DNA of 64,000 bases from JTS-RE37 sp963756115 (GCA_963756115.1 CAVWMN010000002.1:434001-498000), one strand, 5' to 3'. Shown: positions 17,617 through 27,445, counted from the stretch's first letter. The notes: generated by a model not told the origin, from the sequence alone. Translations and numbers: made by a program.

Positions 17617-18441
17617 TTATTTCTTTCTACGTTCTACGATATACTTATTGGTGTCCTTGGTTTTGGAACGTGTCCTGTAACCTTTTGCAGGAATACCATT
17701 TCGGGATCTTGGGTGCCCACCTGAGGCACGGCCTTCCCCACCACCCATCGGGTGATCAACCGGGTTCATGGCAACCGGCCTTGTTCGGGGCCTTCTGCCC
17801 AGCCATCTGCTCCTACCGGCTTTACCGGATACGATCAGCTGGTGATCTGAATTGGAAACGGCACCTATGGTAGCAAGGCAATTGGCCAATATCAACCGGG
17901 TCTCCCCTGAAGGAAGCTTGATGGTAACATATTTCCCTTCCTTCGCCATCAATTGTGCAAACGTCCCGGCACTCCTGGCCATAACCGCTCCCTGTCCCGG
18001 GCGCAGTTCAATACAGGAGATGATGGTTCCCAGCGGAATATCACTCAACGGCAGTGCATTCCCGATTTCAGGGGCGGCCCCTGATCCGGAAGTAACCTTC
18101 TGGCCCACCTGGAGCCCGTTGGGTGCAACTATATATCTTTTCTCGCCGTCCGTATAGACAAGCAATGCGATGAACGCAGTACTGTTCGGATCGTATTCTA
18201 TCGATTTAACCTCGGCCGCAACCGCTTCCTTATTCCTTTTAAAGTCGATAATTCGGTACCTCCTTTTGTGACCACCACCTGTTTAGCGCATGGTCATCTT
18301 ACCTTGACTGTTTCTACCTCCTGACTTTTTTAACGGAGCAAGCAAGCTTTTCTCCGGCTTATCAGCAGTAATGGCGTCAAACCCATTTACTACTTTAAAA
18401 CGCTGTCCTGGAGTGATCGGTTTTAATTTTCTAACTGACAT
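17617..18441 (-). CDS. rplB: Large ribosomal subunit protein uL2 (in-frame TAA at codon 53)
   Basis: Peptidyl-transferase-centre protein of the 50S subunit. The frame from 18441 (MSVRKLKPITPGQRFKVVNG) runs 274 codons to 17617, the family length, with one interruption: codon 53 (18283-18285) is TAA where uL2 normally has Tyr in KMTMRYTGGGHKRR. All downstream blocks are intact (VGQKVTSGSGAAPEIGNALP, MNPVDHPMGGGEGRASGGHP). A substitution or a compensated indel pair would explain it. A real nonsense mutation here would be lethal, so I treat it as an error. Confidence 0.94.
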
Positions 18442-18449
18442 TTCTGTCT

Positions 18450-18740
18450 TTATAGATTACTGTAAAAATCAATTGCTTCTCCTTCCGCAACGGCTACAAT
18501 AGCCTTCTTAACCGAATTGGTTTTCCCGTGCTGCACCCCGGTCTTGGTATACCGTGTCCGCCGCGAAGGGCCGTAATTCATGGTCCGCACTTTGGTCACT
18601 GAAACACCATAAGCTGCCTCAACGGCATTTTTGATCTGTATTTTATTGGCCTTGGGGTCTACAAGGAACCCATAACGGTTGTACAACTCGCTATCAGCCG
18701 TCATTTTTTCAGTTATAATCGGTTTTATCAACACACTCAT
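18450..18740 (-). CDS. rplW: Large ribosomal subunit protein uL23
   Basis: 50S protein at the tunnel exit, the main binding site of trigger factor. 96 residues, intact, starting MSVLIKPIITEKMTADSELY and containing PKANKIQIKNAVEAAYGVSV and VRTMNYGPSRRTRYTKTGVQ. It lies 7 nt after rplD and 8 nt before rplB. Confidence 0.98.
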   Translation of the reverse strand: MSVLIKPIITEKMTADSELYNRYGFLVDPKANKIQIKNAVEAAYGVSVTKVRTMNYGPSRRTRYTKTGVQHGKTNSVKKAIVAVAEGEAIDFYSNL

Positions 18741-18747
18741 GATTTCC

Positions 18748-19377
18748 CTATCTGTTTAAGTTCAATTCTATTCCCTGCAAAGAACTTTCAAGAAGCACAA
18801 TGCTATTGGCATTCAATATTTCGTAAGTGCTTAATTCCGAGTTAGTTATGACCTCAGACCCCTTCAAATTGCGCGACGACAAATATACGTTTTTATTTGA
18901 ATCGCCCAACACAATCAGGGACTTTTTAGTTTCCAATCCAAGGGACTTCAAAACCTTTCTGAATTCTGCTGTTTTCGGGGTGTCAAAATTGAAGTCTTCC
19001 ACTACCATAATAGTCGCTTCCTTATGCTTCATGCTCAGGGCAGATTTTCGGGCCAGGCGTTTCAGGTTTTTGTTCAGTTTTTGGGTATAGTTCTTTGGCC
19101 TTGGGCCGAAAACCGTTCCTCCACCTCGAAAAACAGGGGATTTAATACTCCCCGCACGGGCGGTACCTGTACCTTTCTGTTTCTTGATCTTCCGGGTACT
19201 TCCCGCTACCTCCGCCCGCTCTTTTGCTTTGTGCGTACCTTGTCTCTGGTTGGCCAGGTACTGTTTCACATCTAGGTAGACGGCATGATTGTTTGGCTCT
19301 ATCTTGAAAACAGCGTCAGAAAGGTCAATCTTTCTCCCAGTTTCTTTTCCGTTGATATCTAAGACTTTTACTTCCAT
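18748..19377 (-). CDS. rplD: Large ribosomal subunit protein uL4
   Basis: 50S tunnel protein; in E. coli it also regulates the S10 operon. 209 residues, intact. The tunnel loop RQGTHKAKERAEVAGSTRKI with QKGTGTARAGSIKSPVFRGG is clear at about residues 44-86, followed by ARKSALSMKHKEATIMVVED. The start codon overlaps the last base of the rplC stop, so the two are likely translationally coupled. Confidence 0.98.
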   Translation of the reverse strand: MEVKVLDINGKETGRKIDLSDAVFKIEPNNHAVYLDVKQYLANQRQGTHKAKERAEVAGSTRKIKKQKGTGTARAGSIKSPVFRGGGTVFGPRPKNYTQKLNKNLKRLARKSALSMKHKEATIMVVEDFNFDTPKTAEFRKVLKSLGLETKKSLIVLGDSNKNVYLSSRNLKGSEVITNSELSTYEILNANSIVLLESSLQGIELNLNR

Positions 19378-19994
19378 TACTTCATAATGGTTACGTATGC
19401 ATTATTATGTCCGGGAACACAACCTTTCAATACCAAAAGATTTTTTTCCGCAACTACTTTTAAAACTTTCAGGTTTTGTACTTTTACTTTTTCACCGCCC
19501 ATTCTTCCGGCCATTCGCGTTCCTTTGAATACGCGTGACGGATAGGATGACGCCCCAATGGAGCCCGGCGCCCTCAAACGGTTGTGCTGACCGTGGGTTG
19601 CCTGTCCGACACCGCCAAACCCGTGACGTTTTACAACCCCCTGGAAACCTTTTCCTTTGGAAGTTGCGGACACATCCACGAATTCCCCTTCTATAAACAG
19701 GGCGACATCCACTGTGTCCCCTAGTTTGTGTTCACTTTCAAAATCCCGGAATTCAACGACTTTCTTTTTGGGAGAAGCACCTGCTTTTTTGGAATGGCCC
19801 ATTTCGGCCTTATTTGCATGTTTTTCTGCCTTGTCATCGAAACCAAGCTGAAGGGCATCGTACCCGTCCACCTCTTCGGTTCTGACTTGGGTAATTACGC
19901 ATGGGCCAGCTTCTATAACGGTACAGGGGATATTTTTCCCATTCTCGTCAAAAATGCTGGTCATGCCAATTTTCTTTCCTATTAACCCAGACAT
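19377..19994 (-). CDS. rplC: Large ribosomal subunit protein uL3
   Basis: 50S protein reaching the peptidyl transferase centre. 205 residues, intact. Start MSGLIGKKIGMTSIFDENGK; the conserved KGKGFQGVVKRHGFGGVGQA followed by THGQHNRLRAPGSIGASSYP and RVFKGTRMAGRMGGEKVKVQ are visible at about residues 118-175. It overlaps rplD by one base. Upstream, a 248-nt gap separates it from rpsJ. Confidence 0.98.
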   Translation of the reverse strand: MSGLIGKKIGMTSIFDENGKNIPCTVIEAGPCVITQVRTEEVDGYDALQLGFDDKAEKHANKAEMGHSKKAGASPKKKVVEFRDFESEHKLGDTVDVALFIEGEFVDVSATSKGKGFQGVVKRHGFGGVGQATHGQHNRLRAPGSIGASSYPSRVFKGTRMAGRMGGEKVKVQNLKVLKVVAEKNLLVLKGCVPGHNNAYVTIMK

Positions 19995-20242
19995 ATAATT
20001 AGTATTTAAAATTTAATAATCCGTATTCAATAAATTACTGCCGTCAGCGCTCAGCCACCCTGTGATTTGAAACGTATTCCCGGCTCTCTTTGGCCGGGGG
20101 TTAACTACACTAAAAAAGGGTCAAAAATAATCCGACCCCGAATATATTCTTGTTACCGTTTTTCCTTTGCGAAACGCTCCGGACATGTTGGGGAAGCACT
20201 GTGCTACCCGTTTTATGATGCCAGCCTTAAAGTGCTTTTACC
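19995..20242. other. 248-nt gap between rpsJ and rplC
   Basis: This is the longest internal gap of the ribosomal cluster. I see no ORF, no clear TAnnTTTG box and no strong hairpin with a T-run in it, only a weak GC-rich inverted segment around 20080-20100. It could carry leader-type regulation of the S10 genes, but nothing in the sequence shows this directly. Confidence 0.3.
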
Positions 20243-20548
20243 TCACACTTTTATTTCCACCTCGACACCACTCGGAAGCTCCAGCTTCATAAGCGCATCA
20301 ATTGTTTTTGAGGAGGAGCTGTAAATATCCAGCAGCCGTTTATAGGAGCTAAGCTGGAATTGTTCCCTCGATTTTTTGTTCACGTGCGGCGACCTTAAAA
20401 CCGTAAATATCTTTTTATGGGTTGGCAGGGGAATTGGCCCTGTAACCACCGCTCCGGTAGATTTTACCGTCTTTACGATTTTCTCAGCGGATTTATCCAC
20501 CAGATTGTGATCGTACGATTTTAGTTTTATCCTGATTTTCTGACTCAT
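20243..20548 (-). CDS. rpsJ: Small ribosomal subunit protein uS10
   Basis: 30S head protein, also NusE, which links RNA polymerase to the ribosome and antitermination. 101 residues, intact. Start MSQKIRIKLKSYDHNLVDKS; the loop PIPLPTHKKIFTVLRSPHVN and the end MKLELPSGVEVEIKV are diagnostic. It follows fusA by 10 nt, so the str and S10 groups are contiguous here, without tufA between them. Confidence 0.98.
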   Translation of the reverse strand: MSQKIRIKLKSYDHNLVDKSAEKIVKTVKSTGAVVTGPIPLPTHKKIFTVLRSPHVNKKSREQFQLSSYKRLLDIYSSSSKTIDALMKLELPSGVEVEIKV

Positions 20549-20558
20549 CCTTCTACAA

Positions 20559-22687
20559 TTAAGCGGTTACACCTTTAGCGGCCTTTACGACTTCTTCTGC
20601 AATGTTTGACGGGGTTTCGGCATAATGTGAAAACTCCATAGTTGAGGTTGCCCGGCCTGATGAAAGTGTCCGCAAGGCAGTAACATACCCGAACATCTCG
20701 GAAAGCGGTACCTCGGCTTTGATCACTTTAGACCCGGCCCTGTCGCTCATATTGGTTACATGGCCCCTCCTTCGGTTAAGGTCACCTACAATATCCCCCA
20801 TGTATTCTTCAGGGGTAAGGGCTTCCAGCTTCATTATGGGCTCCATCAGTACAGCCTTTGCCATCTTGGCAGCTGTCTTATATCCAATTTTTGCAGCGAG
20901 TTCAAAAGACAGGGAATCGGAATCCACTGCGTGGAAGGATCCGTCTTTCAGGGTGATCTTCATGCTATCCATTTCAAAACCAGCCAAAGGCCCGTTTTTC
21001 ATAGCTTCTTTAAAGCCCTTCTCAACAGAAGGGATATATTCCCTGGGGATATTCCCACCTTTGATCGCATTGACGAATTCCAATCCAGGCTTCTCCGGAT
21101 CGGCAGGCTCCATGGTGAAAACGATATCCGCAAATTTACCACGACCACCGGTTTGTTTCTTGTATACTTCCCTGTGGTCGGCACTTCTGGTAATCGCTTC
21201 CTTATATTCAACCTGGGGTTGCCCCTGGTTAACATCTACTTTAAATTCACGTCGTAACCGGTCTACAATGATATCCAGGTGCAATTCACCCATCCCGGAT
21301 ATAATGGTCTGCCCGGAGGCTTCATCAGTCTTTACCTGGAATGTAGGATCCTCTTCGGCAAGTTTGGAAAGGGCCATCCCCAGCTTATCAACGTCGGCTT
21401 TGGTTTTAGGCTCAATCGCGATACCAATTACAGGATCCGGAAAGTTCATGCTTTCCAGGATGATCGGATGTTTTTCATCACAAAGGGTATCCCCTGTCTT
21501 GATATCCTTAAATCCTACAGCCGCTCCAATATCACCGGCAGCAATGTAATCGATTGGATTTTGTTTATTGGAGTGCATCTGGTAGATCCTGGAAATACGC
21601 TCTTTGTTCCCGGTCCGGTTGTTCAGGACATAGGAACCAGCATCCAGTCGTCCGGAATAAGCACGGAAGAATGCAAGACGACCTACAAAAGGATCTGTGG
21701 CGATCTTAAAGGCAAGAGCGGCAAATGGTTCTTTGATATCCGGTCTCCTTTTGATTTTGTCCCCTGTTTTGGGATCCGTGCCCACAATACCTTCCTTATC
21801 CATTGGAGACGGAAGATATCGACAAACTGCGTCCAGCAAGAACTGTACCCCTTTGTTTTTAAAGGAAGAACCACAGATCATGGGGATGATAGTCATGTCC
21901 ATCACGGCGGCCCTGAGGGCTGCGTGCACTTCATCTTCCGTAATGGAATCTTCATCCTCGAAGAATTTTTCCATCAGGGTCTCATCGTAATCTGCAACCG
22001 CCTCTATCAAAGCAGCACTGTATTCCTTTACCTCAGCCTTTAATTCTTCCGGGATATCCACGATATCAAAGGTGGAACCCATAGTCTCATCATGCCAGAT
22101 TATAGCATGGTTTTTTACCAGGTCAACAATGCCCTTAAAATCCTGTTCGTCACCAATTGGCAAAACGATAGCAACAGCATTGGACTTCAGCATTTCTTTT
22201 ACCTGATTGCAAACCATCATAAAATTCGCCCCTTGACGGTCCATTTTATTTACAAACCCAAGCCGTGGTACCTTATAATTATCCGCAAGCCTCCAGTTGG
22301 TTTCTGATTGGGGTTCAACACCGTCAACAGCGCTAAAAAGGAATACAAGTCCATCCAATACCCGCAGTGAACGGTTTACCTCTACAGTGAAATCAACGTG
22401 TCCCGGGGTATCGATAATATTAAAGTGGTAGGGAACCGATTCCGGGATAACCTCTCCTTTTTTGGTAGGGAACTGCCAGGTACAGGTTGTGGCCGCCGAA
22501 GTAATGGTAATACCCCGCTCCTGCTCCTGCGCCATCCAGTCCATCGTTGCAGCACCATCATGCACTTCACCAATTTTGTGTGACTTACCCCTGTATAAAA
22601 AAGGATACGCTCGGTTGTTGTCGTTTTACCGGCATCAATGTGCGCAGCAATTCCTATATTTCTTGTATATTTTAAATCTCTTGCCAT
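20559..22687 (-). CDS. fusA: Elongation factor G (one 2-nt insertion near N-terminus)
   Basis: GTPase that drives ribosomal translocation. The N-terminal G domain starts MARDLKYTRNIGIAAHIDAG with P-loop AHIDAGKTTTT at residues ~15-25. Near 22577-22582 a CA dinucleotide appears duplicated (CACACA), shifting the frame after YTGVSH; removing it joins to KIGEVHDGAATMDWMAQEQE, and the rest is open to the end AEEVVKAAKGVTA. Switch and G motifs DTPGHVDFT and NKMDRQGANF are present. The repaired length is 708 residues, normal for EF-G. It is the third gene of the str group. Confidence 0.95.
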
Positions 22688-22696
22688 TTCTGAATC

Positions 22697-23172
22697 TTAA
22701 AATCTAAAGTGAGAGAATGCTTTATTTGCTTCAGCCATCTTATGAGTATCCATTCTTTTCTTAACAGCAGCACCTTCTTCTTTAGCAGCAGCTAAAATTT
22801 CAGAAGCCAGTTTTTGTGCCATTGATTTCTCATTTCTTTTCCTGGAGTAAAGGATCAACCACTTCATTGCCATGGAGATCTTTCTATCTGGACGGATCTG
22901 CATCGGGATCTGAAAGGTTGCACCACCAACCCTACGGCTGCGTACTTCTACGTGAGGCATCACATTGGAAAGGGCATCTTTCCAGATTTCTAGTGCTGAT
23001 TTTTCTGCATCGGTCTTTTTCTCGTTTACGATATCGATCGCATCATAGAATACTTTAAAAGCAGCGGATTTTTTACCGTCCCACATCAAGTTGTTCACAA
23101 AACGCGTTACCAACTGGTCATTAAACCGGGGATCTGGTAAAAGGGTCTTTTTTTTGCCTGTCTTTTTCTCAT
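22697..23172 (-). CDS. rpsG: Small ribosomal subunit protein uS7 (one base lost near N-terminus)
   Basis: 30S head protein that nucleates assembly of the 3' domain of 16S rRNA. The ATG at 23170-23172 reads MRKRQAKKRP. One C lost from a C-run near 23143-23145 must be restored to continue LLPDPRFNDQLVTRFVNNLM. The rest is intact: VRSRRVGGATFQIPMQIRPD and MAEANKAFSHFRF. The repaired length is 158 residues. The uninterrupted frame with an upstream ATG at 23218 has an N-terminus (MLMADIGICCLQ) unlike any S7, and is rejected. Confidence 0.94.
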
Positions 23173-23260
23173 CTTTTACTTGTTGTAGGCAGCATATCCC
23201 GATGTCCGCCATAAGCACACAGCTTACAGTTTTCGTACGGGCCTCGCTTCCTGCTTAAAT

Positions 23261-23635
23261 TTACTTCTTAGGGCGTTTTGCACCGTACTTAGATCTTCTT
23301 TGCGTTCTTCCGGCTACACCTGCGGTATCAAGCGCACCACGAACAATGTGGTATCTAACTCCCGGCAAATCTTTTACCCTTCCGCCTCTAACTAATACTA
23401 TCGAGTGCTCTTGCAGATTGTGTCCTTCGCCAGGAATGTATGCATTTACTTCATTACCGTTGGTCAAACTTACCCTGGCTACTTTACGCATCGCAGAGTT
23501 TGGTTTCTTAGGTGTAGTGGTGTAAACACGCGTACAAACCCCTCTTCGTTGAGGACACGAATCCAAAGCAGCCGATTTACTCTTCTTGGTTATCTGGGCT
23601 CTTCCTGTTCTTACTAATTGTTGAATTGTTGGCAT
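23261..23635 (-). CDS. rpsL: Small ribosomal subunit protein uS12
   Basis: 30S decoding-centre protein, the classic streptomycin-resistance target. I start at 23635 (MPTIQQLVRTGRAQITKKSK, 124 residues, the family length); the longer open frame from an upstream ATG lies across the promoter. The blocks KSAALDSCPQRRGVCTRVYT, TTPKKPNSAMRKVARVSLTN and VRGGRVKDLPGVRYHIVRGA are intact. The lysines of TTPKKPNS and RVKDLPG, where resistance mutations arise, are the sensitive-type residues. It is the first gene of the cluster. Confidence 0.98.
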   Translation of the reverse strand: MPTIQQLVRTGRAQITKKSKSAALDSCPQRRGVCTRVYTTTPKKPNSAMRKVARVSLTNGNEVNAYIPGEGHNLQEHSIVLVRGGRVKDLPGVRYHIVRGALDTAGVAGRTQRRSKYGAKRPKK

Positions 23636-23678
23636 ACTATATTTATATGTATAAAAACTACCCTTGTTTACGGGGTTG

Positions 23679-23708
23679 CAAATGTAGCAATTATTCATAA
23701 TAATTCAA
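23679..23708 (-). promoter_or_regulatory. Promoter of the str-S10-spc-alpha cluster
   Basis: On the minus strand TTG (23706-23708), a 19-nt AT-rich spacer and TACATTTG (23679-23686) form an exact match to the Bacteroidota sigma-A consensus. It lies 44 nt upstream of the rpsL start, consistent with a highly expressed operon. Confidence 0.8.
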
Positions 23709-24133
23709 ATCGATACCCATTAATTTTCGGTATTTTTTTAAACCCCGGCATATTTCCTGAATTGCCTGCTGCTGCAAAAAATAATGTATACCTTATTATA
23801 TACCCTCAGGCAGGTTGATGTAAAAGGCGGCAGGCGTAGGGAAAAAGACTTTTTAAACGTGAAGGACATTCCGATGGCAGGAGGTGGATGCCCCTAAATT
23901 CCGATTGTTTGGTAAGAAAAACGAGACACCATTTTCCACGAAAAGATAAAAAAGGTAAAACGACGAGATTACGTTGTTGCTAATGACGGGGCCTGTTTTT
24001 CATGTAATTATCAAATAAATAACAATTCAGTATAATTATTGCATTTATTTTAACAATATCGACCATATTATTTCTAACAAATTTCAGGCCAAATGTTTTT
24101 TTTCCAATTTCACTTCTTAAAGTTTTATTAAAA
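23709..24133. other. Divergent intergenic region between rpsL and susC
   Basis: About 560 nt separate the two divergent genes. The left side holds the rpsL promoter and the right side the susC promoter box. The stretch between is AT-rich toward susC (poly-T and TAAT runs) and has no credible ORF, tRNA or clear terminator. Regulatory sites for the susC operon may lie here but cannot be assigned. Confidence 0.4.
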
Positions 24134-24141
24134 TAAGTTTG
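24134..24141 (+). promoter_or_regulatory. Putative -7 box for the susC operon
   Basis: TAAGTTTG matches TAnnTTTG exactly and lies 55 nt upstream of the susC start. The -33 position (about 24112) has no TTG, so the promoter may need an activator or be weak. Confidence 0.4.
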
Positions 24142-24196
24142 GATTATTAACGTGAAATTAGGATTTTCGCAGTTAGCTAATTCAAATAATTAAAAA

Positions 24197-27100
24197 ATGA
24201 GAACAAATTCAAATGGAATCTTGACGCTGTTATTGGCGTTTTTTGTGCATTTATCCTTTGCGCAGGACAAAGTGATTTCAGGGAATGTGACGGACCAGGA
24301 TGGTCTGCCGCTGCCTGGGGTTAACATCGTCGTAGAGGGTACTACCACAGGTACACAAACAGATTTTGACGGAAATTATTCAATCGAGGGAAGTGAAGGG
24401 CAAGTGCTCGTCTTCTCCTACATTGGACAAAGGGAAGTCAAAATGACAATTGGTGCTGAAAGTACTATTAATGTACAAATGGAGGAAGATGCGCAGGCAT
24501 TGGAGGAGGTAGTAGTAACCGCACAAGGTATCAAAAGGGAAAAGCAAGCCCTGGGATATGCAGTGGCCACAGTAGGCTCTGAAGACCTTGAGCAAAAAAC
24601 AGAAGGTGATATCGGAAGGGTCCTGAGAGGGAAAGCTTCCGGGGTGAACATCACTGCCCAGAGTGGGGTGTCCGGATCTGGTACCAGTATTGTTATCAGG
24701 GGTTACCAGTCCTTTAGCCAGAACAACCAGCCTTTGTTTATTGTGGATGGTGTTCCTTTCAGTAGCGACACCAACGCATCAGGAGATTTCATTGATGGTA
24801 ATAACGGTTCCAGCCGGTTCCTGGATTTGGATCCCAACTCCATAGCGAATGTCAGTGTATTAAAAGGTTTATCCGCTGCAACCCTGTACGGGGAAGCTGG
24901 TAAGAACGGGGTCATCCTGATCACTACCAAAAACGGGGCTACCGGTACAGGTCCAAAGAAATCTGAGATTACGGTGGCCACTTCTTTTTTCTTTAACGAA
25001 ATTGCATCCCTGCCAGATTATCAAAACCAATATGGTGGTGGTTTCGACCAGGCTTTCGGTTGGTTCTTCAGTAACTGGGGGCCTGCATTCCGAAGGGATG
25101 GCCGGACAGGTTACGGTAACGCTGCCAATTTTCCCGCGGTATATGAGCTGGATACGAATATAGGTACTATACGGCACCCCTATTCCACGGCATCATCAGC
25201 TACCGGAATCCCTGCAGCATTTCCAGAATTGCAGAATGCGCGCTATCAATTCCAACCCTATGATAACGTAGAAGCATTCTTCAGGACCGGTGGAGTTTCC
25301 AACCTCTCCATTAATGCGAACGGCGCAACAGAAGATGGTAAGGTTTCCTATAACGCAAGTTTTGGACACCTAGAAGACAACGGCTTTACGCCCGGTAACA
25401 AACTGACCAGGAATAACCTGGGGATAGGTGGAAGAGCCCAATTAAGCAATAAATTTACGGTTACAGGGACCATGAACTATTCAAGGACCGACTTTACATC
25501 CCCCCCGGTTGCGGCCAGTCAGGGTAACGGTTCGTTTGGTACAGGTTCCTCGGTATACGGGCATTTATTCTTCACCCCACGATCTGTGGACCTGATAGGA
25601 TTGCCTTTTGAGAATCCTATTACCGGTGGTAGTGTTTACTACCGTAATGGGAACGACATACAGAACCCAAACTGGACAGTAGCCCATGCGGGGAACGAAC
25701 AACTTACGAACAGGGCTTTTGGTAATATGTCTTTGCAGTATGACTTCAATGATAACCTGAACCTGCTTTACAGGTTCGGATATGATGTATATAACGAGCG
25801 TAATACCTACTACCAGGACAGGGGAGGTTCCAGTGGAAGCACCGCGGTGATAAGCGGTATCTACCAGACCTGGGATAACAACAATACCATCTGGGACCAC
25901 AGTGTGATCCTTAACGGGAACTATGACCTTACCGAGAAGTTGGATATGAATTTCAACCTGGGGGGAACCACCCGTAGCACAAATTACGACCGGCAAGGAG
26001 TTGCGAGCAGCGGCCAGAATGTATTCGGGGTTCGCAGGCACTTTAACTTTAACCTGCAGGATGAGATCCAGTTTACCACGTACCAAAACATTGCCGGGGT
26101 CTACGGGCAGGTCGATTTTGGATATGACAGGATGTTCTACCTTACCGTCAATGCACGGAATGACTGGGTTTCCAACCAATCCAAAGACAACAGGTCTTTA
26201 TTGTATAAGGGGGCAAGTTTCTCCTTTATTCCCACGCAAGCATTCGACGCCATCAAGAGCGAAGGGGGTATCAACTACCTGAAACTCCGTGGGGGTTACG
26301 GTGAATCTGCAGGTTTTGCCAGCGGCTTCCCCACCTCAGTGGATTTAAATATAGATACGCAAGCCTTTATCAACGGAGACGGGCAAACAGTAGTGACCAA
26401 CTCCGTATCCAATACCGTGGCCAACCCAAATATCCTGCCTGAAAGGTATACGGAATTTGAAGTTGGACTGGAATCACGGTTATTCCACAATATAGTAAGC
26501 CTTGATGTTTCCCTGTACAGTCGTCTGACAAAAGACCTGATCGTAAACCGGCCTTTGGATCCCAGTACCGGTGGTACTTTGATCCAGACCAACGTGGGTG
26601 AGATAGAAGGAAAAGGTATTGAAGTAGACCTTGGACTTAATATATTCAGAGGTGAAGGATTCAACTGGGCTATCAACTCCAACTTCAATGCCAATGAATC
26701 TGAAGTAACCGACCTGGGTCAGGATACCGATATCATTGTATACGAAGGATTTTCCAACCTGGGTAACGCTGCCATAGTAGGAGAACCTCTAGGGGTATTG
26801 GTAGGAAGCCGCGTTACTCGTTCAGACACCGGGCAATTAACAGTCGGTGCTGACGGAAATTACCTGGCAGAGGAAGTAGACGAGAATGGAAGGTTACCGA
26901 TTATCGGTGATCCCAATCCTGACTGGACATTAAACGTTAGCAATAACTTCTCCTACAAAGGATTTAGTTTTAGTTTCCTGATGAACCATATTCAGGGAGG
27001 GGATATTTATTCCAGCACCATTGCAGTATTGATGGGAAGGGGCTTGGTAGATGATACGGTTGACAGGGAGAATTCGTTTATTTTACCCGGTGTAACGGCA

Positions 27101-27445
27101 GATGGCAATCCTAACACGATTCAAATAAACAACTCAAACCTGTATTTTGACAACGTGGCCTTTGGTCCCAGCGAATTGCAGGTTTATGATGCCACCACAC
27201 TGAGGTTACAGGAAGTTTCACTGGGTTATTCCCTTCCAGGTAGATTCCTGGATAAGACGCCATTCGGCTCTGTGAGCTTTACGGTAAGCGGATTTAACCT
27301 ATGGTACAAAGCCTTTAATGTGCCTGAAAGCACAAATTTTGATCCAAACGTTGCCGGTCTTGGAATTGGGAATGGCCAGGGATTTGATTTCCTTAACGGA
27401 CCCAGTTCGAAGCGATATGGATTTAGTGTAAAAGCTACATTTTAA
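24197..27445 (+). CDS. SusC/RagA-family TonB-dependent outer membrane transporter
   Basis: Outer-membrane beta-barrel that imports oligomers captured by its SusD partner, powered by TonB. The 1082-residue protein has a signal peptide (MRTNSNGILTLLLAFFVHLS, cleavage after FAQ), a carboxypeptidase-regulatory-like domain (ISGNVTDQDGLPLPGVNI, residues ~28-105), a TonB-box/plug start EEVVVTAQGIKREKQALGYA at ~102, and a plug with VIRGYQSFSQNNQPLFIVDG and GAATLYGEAGKNGVILITT-like repeats (here LSAATLYGEAGKNGVILITT). The barrel ends in the typical terminal aromatic ...VKATF. The susD-like gene follows after 18 nt, then a third lipoprotein and a terminator. No polysaccharide-degrading enzyme is adjacent, so the substrate is unknown; peptide or glycan are both possible. 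Confidence 0.95.
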   Translation: MRTNSNGILTLLLAFFVHLSFAQDKVISGNVTDQDGLPLPGVNIVVEGTTTGTQTDFDGNYSIEGSEGQVLVFSYIGQREVKMTIGAESTINVQMEEDAQALEEVVVTAQGIKREKQALGYAVATVGSEDLEQKTEGDIGRVLRGKASGVNITAQSGVSGSGTSIVIRGYQSFSQNNQPLFIVDGVPFSSDTNASGDFIDGNNGSSRFLDLDPNSIANVSVLKGLSAATLYGEAGKNGVILITTKNGATGTGPKKSEITVATSFFFNEIASLPDYQNQYGGGFDQAFGWFFSNWGPAFRRDGRTGYGNAANFPAVYELDTNIGTIRHPYSTASSATGIPAAFPELQNARYQFQPYDNVEAFFRTGGVSNLSINANGATEDGKVSYNASFGHLEDNGFTPGNKLTRNNLGIGGRAQLSNKFTVTGTMNYSRTDFTSPPVAASQGNGSFGTGSSVYGHLFFTPRSVDLIGLPFENPITGGSVYYRNGNDIQNPNWTVAHAGNEQLTNRAFGNMSLQYDFNDNLNLLYRFGYDVYNERNTYYQDRGGSSGSTAVISGIYQTWDNNNTIWDHSVILNGNYDLTEKLDMNFNLGGTTRSTNYDRQGVASSGQNVFGVRRHFNFNLQDEIQFTTYQNIAGVYGQVDFGYDRMFYLTVNARNDWVSNQSKDNRSLLYKGASFSFIPTQAFDAIKSEGGINYLKLRGGYGESAGFASGFPTSVDLNIDTQAFINGDGQTVVTNSVSNTVANPNILPERYTEFEVGLESRLFHNIVSLDVSLYSRLTKDLIVNRPLDPSTGGTLIQTNVGEIEGKGIEVDLGLNIFRGEGFNWAINSNFNANESEVTDLGQDTDIIVYEGFSNLGNAAIVGEPLGVLVGSRVTRSDTGQLTVGADGNYLAEEVDENGRLPIIGDPNPDWTLNVSNNFSYKGFSFSFLMNHIQGGDIYSSTIAVLMGRGLVDDTVDRENSFILPGVTADGNPNTIQINNSNLYFDNVAFGPSELQVYDATTLRLQEVSLGYSLPGRFLDKTPFGSVSFTVSGFNLWYKAFNVPESTNFDPNVAGLGIGNGQGFDFLNGPSSKRYGFSVKATF

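Noticed and set aside
20719..21549. 276-residue open frame on the plus strand inside fusA
   Set aside because: Antisense shadow of EF-G; low complexity, Ser/Ile/Pro-rich and without family features.
10600..23172. Interpretation of the broken ribosomal genes as pseudogenes or a degraded second copy
   Set aside because: The cluster carries its normal promoter, terminator, gene order and lengths, and its genes are essential; no intact duplicate is in the window. Consensus error fits better, though a second copy elsewhere in the genome cannot be excluded from here.
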